Shown here one piece after another: positions 57,399 to 64,000 of a stretch of 64,000 nucleotides of DNA (its first letter is position 1; every line of letters starts with the position of its first letter). The position numbers and the translations under genes are program-made. The stretch is taken from the NCBI GenBank assembly GCA_934045905.1, contig OW203771.1, positions 4,216,001 through 4,280,000 of the forward strand, written 5' to 3'. The DNA is from Leuctra nigra. Its lineage: Eukaryota > Arthropoda > Insecta > Plecoptera > Leuctridae. The notes beneath the pieces were generated by a model that was given only the letters and a program-made list of their open reading frames with translations, was not told the origin of the DNA and ran no database searches.

Positions 57399-60300
57399 AT
57401 GGTAAATGAATCTGACGAAAAAGCAGCAGAAAAAATACCAGAAAAAAGAAAAATAGCAAGCAATTTCATGGATTTGAAGCCGCCCAAACCTCTGACCCTT
57501 GAAGGAGGCACAGGAACAATGGCGGATAATTGGAGAAAATGGAGACAGCGTTTTGAATTATATGCAAAAGCTAGCGGGTTGAGTGAAAGGTCAGAAGAGC
57601 AACAATGTGCTACATTACTTCATATCATAGGAGAAGAAGCACTAGAAGAGTATAATACCTTCGTATTTACGCGAGAAGAAAAAGACAAACTGAACATCAT
57701 TATAGAAAAGTTTGAGAGGCATTTTACTCCGAGAAAAAACATCACTTATGAGAGACATAGGTTTTTCTCGAGGAATCAAACGAATGGTGAGTCTTTTGAA
57801 TCATTCTTAACAGACATAAAAATACGTAGTGCAACATGCAACTTTGGCAATCTCAAAGATGAAATGATAAAAGACAAGATTGTAATAGGCATTTCAAATG
57901 AACACATACGTGAAGCACTACTACAAGACCCGAAGCTAGACCTGCAAAGAGCAGTCGACAAATGCAGAGCGGCAGAGCAAACGAAACATCAAATGAAAGA
58001 ACTAGCTGAAGTAAGCAAAACTATTAGCTACATTCCAAAAAAGCAGAGCAGCAGCAGCAGCAGAAAGTTTAGTTCAAGAAAGGAAGAAACAAGCAACCGA
58101 GCAAGCACAAGCAATCAAGAATTCAGCAAACAAGCTTACAGCAATCAATCAGGCAAACACACCAGTTTCAGCAAGTTAGACAAGTGTGTGTATTGCGGAA
58201 ACAGACATGCACCAAGGCGATGTCCAGCGTTCGGTGTACAGTGTGGACATTGTAAAAAGTACAACCACTTTGAAAAACAATGCTATGTGAAGCGGAACGT
58301 ACATGTAATACAAGAAGAAAGCAGTGACTCTGAGACTGAAAACAACGAAAGCGACCAGGAAAGTCAATGCGACTCCGAAGCTGGATTCATTGGGCAGGTT
58401 GGAGCAGAGAGCAAGAAGCAAAAGCAGAGAAAAAGAAGCAAGCAGATGAATGCAGAAAGCACGCAGCAAAAGCAGAGAAACAGAAGCAAGCAGATGAATG
58501 CAGAAAGCACGCAGCAAAAGCAGAGAAACAGAAGCAAGCAGATGAATGCAGAAAGCACGCAACAAAAGCAGAGAAGCAGGAGCAAGCAGACGCAAGCAGA
58601 ACACGAGCAGCAAAAGCAGAGAAGCAGAAGCAAACAGATGAATGCAGAAAGCACGCAGTGGAAGAAGATGACAAGAAAGAATGGTGACTGGTATGAAAAA
58701 ATACTAGTAAATAGAGAGAAATTCATAGAATTTAAGTTAGATTCAGGAGCTCAAGCCAATTTAATACCTGAAGATGTATTCAAATCTTTACAGTTAGGCA
58801 AACACAAACTTAAAGAGTCTAATCTTAAGCTAAGTTTGTATGGGGGCACACCTCTTCATGTGGCAGGAAGATGCACGCTAAAGTTGGAAACAAAGAAGGG
58901 AAATACGAAGACTATTGAATTTCAAGTAGTAAAGGCTGGAACACACACTCCACCCATTCTTGGTAGGATAGACAGCGAGAAGCTAAAGCTCATCATGAAG
59001 ATTGATCAAGTGACTGACAATACAAAAATAGGTGACAATATACCAACTGACATATGGGATGAATACGATGATGTATTCAAGGGTGTAGGATGTGTCAAAA
59101 TAGAGCATGAAATAACAGTAGATGAGAACGTCAAGCCTACGGTTCACAGTAGCCGTAAAGTTCCCTTTGCTGTAGTGGACAAACTGAAACAGGAATTGCA
59201 GAGACTAGAGGAACAAGGCATAATCAGAAAGGTTGATAAGCCGACAGAATGGGTCAATCCATTAGTGATAGTACATAAACCCAATGGTAAACTAAGACTA
59301 TGTCTAGATCCTGTCAATCTGAATAAGGCAATAAAAAGAGAATACTATCAAATGCCCACGTTAGACAGCATAGCTAGTAAATTATCAGGGGCAAAAGTAT
59401 TTTCCACACTAGATGCCAATCAAGGATTTTACCAGATTTCTATATCCAGTAAAAGTCAAGACCTATGTACATTTGCTACCCCATTTGGTAGGTACCAATT
59501 CCTCAGACTTCCGTACGGGATTTGTTCAGCTAGCGAAGTATTTCAAAAGAACTTCAAGCAACTGATAGGAGATATAGAAGGAGTGGACATGTACGTGGAC
59601 GACATAATAGTATGGGGATCAACAGTAGAAGAGCATGATAGGAGGCTCAGGCAAGTGCTTGACAGGGCAAGGGAGGAAAACATCAAATTCAATGTGAACA
59701 AATGCAAAATAAGAATAGAGGAAGTTCTCTATACAGGACACAAGATCTCTAAGAAGGGACTTCAGCCGGATGACAGGAAGGTTAAAGCCATACTGGAGTA
59801 TCCCAATCCAACCAACAGGAAGGAAGCAATGAGATTTCTCGGACTAGTCAATTACGTCTCAAAGTTCATGCCAAACATGCAGTCTATAACTGAACCATTG
59901 CGTACATTGACAAAGCTTGATGTAGAATGGGTATGGGACGCAACACATGACAAGGCAATGAAAAAAATAAAGAAATTGATTACAAGTAAACCCATACTAC
60001 AGTTCTATCAAGTAGACAAACCAGTGACACTATCAGTTGATGCATCAAAGGAAGGACTTGGAGCTGTACTATTGCAAGAAGGGAAACCTGTTGCATATGC
60101 CTCCAAAGCACTTAACATGACACAACAAGGTTACGCACAAATAGAAAAAGAGACATTAGCGATCCTCTACGGAGCCGAGAAGTTCCATCAGTACATTTTC
60201 GGTAAGCGGACAGTAGTAGAGAGTGATCATAAACCATTAGAGACGATCTTTAAGAAACCTTTATCGGCATGTCCTATGCGGCTTCAACGGATGAGAATCA

Positions 60301-61748
60301 GGCTACAGCAATATGACCTGGACGTGCAGTATAAGAAAGGAAAGGAACTACACGTAGCTGATGCACTATCTAGAGCATCAATAGATGATAAAGATTTCCA
60401 ATTGATGGAACAGGACATAGAAGCACAAGTAGCTATGGTAACAAACAACATTCCAGAAAGTACCACTGGTACTCTCGAAGAAATAATGTCAGAAACAGCT
60501 AAGGATACAGACCTGCAGAACTTAATGACAATCATAAACGCAGGTTGGCCAGAAAACAAAGACAATGTTAATGATAATCTGAAACCATACTGGTCAGTCA
60601 AGGACGAATTAAGTGTTATTGACAAAGTCATTTACAAAGGAATGCAGATTGTAATACCTAAGTCCATGAGGAAGGATATGTTGCATAAGATTCACTACAA
60701 TCACATGGGTATTGAAAAGTGTAAAAGCCGAGCTAGAGAATTTATGTACTGGCCATTTTTGTCCAAGCATGTGGAAGACTTTGTGAAGAAATGTGACATA
60801 TGCATGCATTTCCACACGAAACAACAGAAGGAAACTTTGATGCCACATGAGGTACCAGAAGGACCTTGGCAGAAGGTTGGGGCAGATATATTTCACTTCA
60901 AGAGCAGAGATTATTTACTAATGGTAGATTATTATTCCAAATATGTAGAGATTGCATTACTTGATGGTATAACGAGTTCAGAAGTTATTAAACATGTCAA
61001 ATCAATCTTTGCACGTCATGGCATTCCATCGAGATTTTACTCGGATAATGCAAAGCAATTCACATCAGAAAAATTTCTAAGTTTTGCTAAGGCATGGGGA
61101 TTCAAATGTAGAACATCAAGTCCAAGATATCCACAATCCAATGGTATGTCTGAGAGGTACGTGCAGACGATAAAGTCTATATTGAAAAAAGCAGATAAAG
61201 ATGGTAAAGATCCTTATATGTGTCTATTAGAATTCAGAAACACAGCAATAAGCGACGAGCTAGGACCACCAGCACAATTACTGTTTTCTAGACGTTTACA
61301 AGGTTTGTTACCTACCAAACAAAGGTTGTTAGTGCCTAAAGTAAGAGACAGTAGGACGACAAAGGAAATGTTGAATAAAAGACAAGAAATACAAAGGAAA
61401 TACTATGACAGACAAGCGAAAGACTTGGTAGAAATTGAACCAGGAACTAGAGTCGGTGTTCAGAAAGATGATCACAAATGGTACCCAGCCGTAGTAACTA
61501 GCAAGGCTAGTAAGCCCAGGGCATATGAGGTACTGTTCGATGATGGCAAGACATTGGAAAGGAATCGTAAGTTCATAATTAAACACACCCCAACTGAAGA
61601 TCACAACAGTGGTAATAACTATTATACCAATGATGGTGTAGACCAACAGGAACAGGTTTATAACAATAAGGATGCTGAAGCAGTTATTACTAAGAGTGGA
61701 AGAATTGTAAAGAAGCCATCCCGATTCAAGGATTATTATATGGAATAG
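57399..61748 (+). CDS. Gag-Pol polyprotein of the Ty3/gypsy element
   Basis: This is a single uninterrupted 1449-codon frame. Gag occupies about 1-300 and ends in two zinc knuckles: CVYCGNRHAPRRC (about 263) and CGHCKKYNHFEKQC (about 283). A Lys/Gln-rich region of about five 16-aa (48-bp) repeats around QKQRNRSKQMNAEST follows (about 341-418). Next come aspartic protease (LDSGAQANLIP, about 447), reverse transcriptase with catalytic YVDD (about 732), and RNase H (SVDASKEGLGAVLL, about 877). The integrase has an HHCC finger (about 1097-1140) and D, D and E at about 1162, 1214 and 1251. There is no env gene. Gag and Pol in one frame, tRNA-Ser priming and lack of env suggest a Mag-like lineage, but that needs a tree. 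It probably drives its own copying inside cells only. Confidence 0.95.
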   Translation: MVNESDEKAAEKIPEKRKIASNFMDLKPPKPLTLEGGTGTMADNWRKWRQRFELYAKASGLSERSEEQQCATLLHIIGEEALEEYNTFVFTREEKDKLNIIIEKFERHFTPRKNITYERHRFFSRNQTNGESFESFLTDIKIRSATCNFGNLKDEMIKDKIVIGISNEHIREALLQDPKLDLQRAVDKCRAAEQTKHQMKELAEVSKTISYIPKKQSSSSSRKFSSRKEETSNRASTSNQEFSKQAYSNQSGKHTSFSKLDKCVYCGNRHAPRRCPAFGVQCGHCKKYNHFEKQCYVKRNVHVIQEESSDSETENNESDQESQCDSEAGFIGQVGAESKKQKQRKRSKQMNAESTQQKQRNRSKQMNAESTQQKQRNRSKQMNAESTQQKQRSRSKQTQAEHEQQKQRSRSKQMNAESTQWKKMTRKNGDWYEKILVNREKFIEFKLDSGAQANLIPEDVFKSLQLGKHKLKESNLKLSLYGGTPLHVAGRCTLKLETKKGNTKTIEFQVVKAGTHTPPILGRIDSEKLKLIMKIDQVTDNTKIGDNIPTDIWDEYDDVFKGVGCVKIEHEITVDENVKPTVHSSRKVPFAVVDKLKQELQRLEEQGIIRKVDKPTEWVNPLVIVHKPNGKLRLCLDPVNLNKAIKREYYQMPTLDSIASKLSGAKVFSTLDANQGFYQISISSKSQDLCTFATPFGRYQFLRLPYGICSASEVFQKNFKQLIGDIEGVDMYVDDIIVWGSTVEEHDRRLRQVLDRAREENIKFNVNKCKIRIEEVLYTGHKISKKGLQPDDRKVKAILEYPNPTNRKEAMRFLGLVNYVSKFMPNMQSITEPLRTLTKLDVEWVWDATHDKAMKKIKKLITSKPILQFYQVDKPVTLSVDASKEGLGAVLLQEGKPVAYASKALNMTQQGYAQIEKETLAILYGAEKFHQYIFGKRTVVESDHKPLETIFKKPLSACPMRLQRMRIRLQQYDLDVQYKKGKELHVADALSRASIDDKDFQLMEQDIEAQVAMVTNNIPESTTGTLEEIMSETAKDTDLQNLMTIINAGWPENKDNVNDNLKPYWSVKDELSVIDKVIYKGMQIVIPKSMRKDMLHKIHYNHMGIEKCKSRAREFMYWPFLSKHVEDFVKKCDICMHFHTKQQKETLMPHEVPEGPWQKVGADIFHFKSRDYLLMVDYYSKYVEIALLDGITSSEVIKHVKSIFARHGIPSRFYSDNAKQFTSEKFLSFAKAWGFKCRTSSPRYPQSNGMSERYVQTIKSILKKADKDGKDPYMCLLEFRNTAISDELGPPAQLLFSRRLQGLLPTKQRLLVPKVRDSRTTKEMLNKRQEIQRKYYDRQAKDLVEIEPGTRVGVQKDDHKWYPAVVTSKASKPRAYEVLFDDGKTLERNRKFIIKHTPTEDHNSGNNYYTNDGVDQQEQVYNNKDAEAVITKSGRIVKKPSRFKDYYME
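58405..58665 (+). repeat. 48-bp tandem repeat within gag
   Basis: About five units beginning GCAGAAAGCACGCAGCAAAA code for 16-aa basic repeats between the zinc knuckles and the protease. Units differ by a few substitutions and keep frame. Such an expansion is not a standard part of gypsy Gag. Confidence 0.85.
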
Positions 61749-61808
61749 ATTTAAGAGTAATGAATTATGATTAATTTGTATATGTTAATCATAAGAAAGG
61801 GGGAAAGA

Positions 61809-61989
61809 TGTAATGACTGTTGCTTTTACTAATTATGTTGGTAAAAGTGTAATACTTTATAAGTGTTCATTGTTGTCTAAAATGTAATCCAACAAGCAGT
61901 GAATTGACAGTTGCAATAAATAGATACACGAAAAGCAATCCATGAATTATTCTAATAATATAAATATAAATATAAGCAGCAACTCAACA
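61809..61989 (+). repeat. 3' LTR (181 bp)
   Basis: Second LTR copy, preceded by the polypurine tract at 61793-61808 and followed by the GTAGC duplication. Confidence 0.93.
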
Positions 61990-62046
61990 GTAGCACTTGA
62001 CAAAAATGCTTTCAAACTGCTCTGCGAAATTTTAATGCACCTCTTA

Positions 62047-62598
62047 TACCCCGTTCCCACTACAAGTTTCAACTACAGTTGAAAATCTCAATCGCAGTTG
62101 AACATCAGTGTGAACGCAATGCAATCGAGTTCAACTGCGATCGAAAACTCGATCGTGTTTCTAGAACTCAGTTGAGATCTGAACTGCAGTTGACCAAAGC
62201 AGTTTACTAGGAAATATGCGCGCACCACTATACAATCTTTGGACATTTGACACCTAACCTATTCATACCTGACATTTTCGTCATTGCCGACATTCCCGTA
62301 GGTATTATAAGTTTACTCCTGTGTTTACTTGAAATTTGTTGATTATATTGGCGTTGATAATTTGCGTCAAAGCAAATAAATAAATAATTTCACTTTCGGT
62401 GAGCGCCATGTTGTTGATTGTTCAAAAACAGCTGGTAGTCAGGCGGGTTGTATAGTTTACAGGGTTCAACTGCAGTTGAGCTAGAGATTCTGTGTGAACG
62501 CAAGTGATAGTTTTGGTTGATCAACACAGATCAACGCCATTTTTATTTCAACTGCAGTTGAGGTCAACTGCGGTTGAAACTGTAGTGAGAACAGGGTA
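62047..62598. mobile_element. PIF/Harbinger-like MITE, TTA target site
   Basis: Ends TACCCCGTTCCCACTACA and TGTAGTGAGAACAGGGTA are inverted relatives. Both flanks are TTA (62044-62046 and 62599-62601), the 3-bp duplication of PIF/Harbinger. Sub-terminal CAACTGCAGTTGA palindromes repeat many times near both ends. No transposase. Confidence 0.85.
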
Positions 62599-63136
62599 TT
62601 AGTTGGTGGTCTCCGATGATTCAGTCCCTTCTGCCGATACGATACTATATTCTTTTCTTTTGAACGGATCACATATATTACAGATATTTTTTCCTTCTCA
62701 ATAATGACAATTAACACTTAACACTTACATAACACTTACAAGTCAGTTTTCTCGTATCCATAGCGTGGGTTCAAACGTCAGAAGGCAACACTTGTTGCAT
62801 GTTGCATTGACCCTTCCACAGAGTTTTTACGATTGATTAGAGTTTAGAGGACTCTGTCAATTGAAGAGTGATACATGAGTAGTTATTGAAAATAATTTAT
62901 GATGTATAACTCACTTGTAGTACCTTGTTTTATTTTTGTATCGTCTATTATTATTTTGTAATTTGACGTCAAATCTTGAGATTCTCGGTGCTTCAATTGG
63001 AAAGATTTGAAAGCAACGACACATAGAAAATAGATATGATTACGACCACAAATGGTCTTATATACTTGAATAGGTAACATTGTTATTATTTTACTGGATT
63101 CCAATATTAACTTAGCAAAGTTTGACGTTTACTAAC

Positions 63137-63213
63137 CTTTGAATGGTATTTCAGTTCGATCAGCCATTTCTTGACATCGCCACTACTTATCCCCTTTTGA
63201 ACACACGGAAACT
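63137..63213 (-). CDS. Candidate 77-nt coding exon, gene unknown
   Basis: Between an acceptor AAATTCCAG and a donor GTTAGT, the minus strand reads (AG)FPCVQKGISSGDVKKW followed by LIELKYHSK, open and ending on a codon boundary. The splice context and sequence look genuine. It may belong to a gene entering from the right edge or to the 5' part of an alternative transcript of the 1003-aa gene. It cannot be the latter's direct N-terminus, because of the in-frame TGA before 56277. Confidence 0.4.
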
Positions 63214-63587
63214 CTGGAATTTGATACGAAATTAGATTTGTATGTTTGTATGATTTAGAAAACTAGGTGCTTTAATCGAAAAGAATAACTTGTGACCGGC
63301 AGTGACAGCCGTCACTTCATTTAAAATTTACCTCATATTTCCACTTATAATTTAGAAGGCGTAGGTCATGGTGAATTAGTATGGGCCGAAAATAGATGCT
63401 TAAAGTGTGCGCGCAGTACGACGTGGCTGGCGTGGAGCGACCGCTCCACTAGATTTGTAAAATAATTCATAATGCCTGATACACGTTTTAATATATTCGT
63501 GCATTCGTTCTTTAATTTTCTACGTTTTTAGGATTAATTGACACATATTTTTCATGTTAAAAGAAAATACCTAATATATTAATTATG

Positions 63588-63835
63588 GAGCAAGCTGGCT
63601 CAGGCAATATAGTTATAGTCTTGTTCTACAGAGTCCTTGGATCGATTCCCGCAGCCGGCCTTCCTGACTGTTGTTTCGTGTTTTCCCTCCGTCTAGAGGC
63701 AAATGAAGGGAAGGTTCCGTACTAATAGGACACGGCCGTCTCCTTCCCACCGGTCATCGTTACCTTATCATCATCATAATCATTCATCCGTCGCTGCTAG
63801 CCTAGTTGCACATCAGTGTGACGTTAAGCCTAGTA
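63588..63835 (+). mobile_element. tRNA-derived SINE, fullest copy
   Basis: GAGCAAGCTGGCTCAGGC begins an A-box-like head, and GGATCGATTCCCGC is the B-box. The body GGCAAATGAAGGGAAGGTTCC, CTCCTTCCCACCGGTCATCG and CATAATCATTCATCCGTCG is shared with 18292-18505 and 13040-13215. It ends near GACGTTAAGCC. Confidence 0.82.
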
Positions 63836-64000
63836 AATAGTGATGTTAAGTCATCAACCTGTTTGGCACATTGCAATTTATGGGGAGAGTATGCCATGGC
63901 GTTTACGACTCCATGTGTGCTCGGAAATTTATTTCGTTTTAGTTCGACACTTTTTTGACCTTCACAGTTCTTAATTGTACATTCTACGTCTACATCAATT

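Larger units (their letters stand above)
57189..61989 (+). mobile_element. Complete Ty3/gypsy LTR retrotransposon
   Basis: LTRs of 181 bp (57189-57369 and 61809-61989) begin TG and end CA and differ at two positions that I can find. A 5-bp target duplication GTAGC lies at 57184-57188 and 61990-61994. The primer binding site TGGCGCAGTCGGTAG (57370 on) fits the 3' end of tRNA-Ser. The polypurine tract AAGAAAGGGGGAAAGA precedes the 3' LTR. High LTR identity and an intact ORF mean recent insertion. It is antisense to, and upstream of, the 1003-aa gene. Confidence 0.95.

Noticed and set aside
58176..58726. Cys/Leu/Phe-rich minus-strand frames
   Set aside because: Antisense shadows of the 48-bp Gag repeat of the retrotransposon.

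Overview
The window is nuclear DNA of an animal, almost certainly an insect. Three observations support this: multi-exon genes with GT-AG introns, two recognisable orthologues of Drosophila genes (squid and rasputin/G3BP), and a dense load of MITEs, tRNA-derived SINEs, non-LTR fragments and one intact LTR retrotransposon. The order cannot be fixed from the sequence; a hemipteran is a guess. No bacterial operons, CRISPR arrays or rRNA genes are present.

Layout. 1-3.2 kb is stacked transposon remnants. 3.3-7.8 kb (minus) holds the 5' part of an EF-hand-type gene whose third exon lies beside four further tandem 152-bp copies. A ~1 kb divergent promoter region separates it from squid (plus, CDS 8756-20277, ten coding exons, 347 aa). 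Rasputin follows in the same orientation (plus, CDS 23079-39990, ten coding exons, 562 aa). Its introns are packed with MITEs, a nested TIR-element stack, a minisatellite and a LINE fragment. 40-48.7 kb is mostly repeats: rasputin 3' UTR, two possible minus-strand exons, nested hAT MITEs, a LINE fragment, a 13-copy 130-bp satellite and a large (CTCA)n microsatellite. Two confident minus-strand exons of an unnamed gene lie at 48743-49433.

49993-56277 (minus) encodes a previously unrecognised (by me) 1003-aa protein. It is assembled from six exons whose phases and splice sites all agree. It has internal Cys/Ser/Arg motif repeats, a Cys-rich segment and five ~20-aa C-terminal repeats. Upstream of it lies a complete Ty3/gypsy element (57189-61989) with near-identical 181-bp LTRs, a 5-bp target duplication and one uninterrupted 1449-aa Gag-Pol ORF. 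The last 2 kb hold a MITE, one candidate minus-strand exon and a SINE.

Squid and rasputin are both RNA-binding, mRNP-related proteins. I see no sign that the other genes work with them. The most notable points are the complete 1003-aa gene model, a MITE end supplying the polypyrimidine tract of one of its exons, the EF-hand exon array, the squid-rasputin linkage, and a hAT insertion for which a related repeat copy preserves the empty site. All gene models come from reading splice signals and frame by eye; no alignments or transcripts were available.
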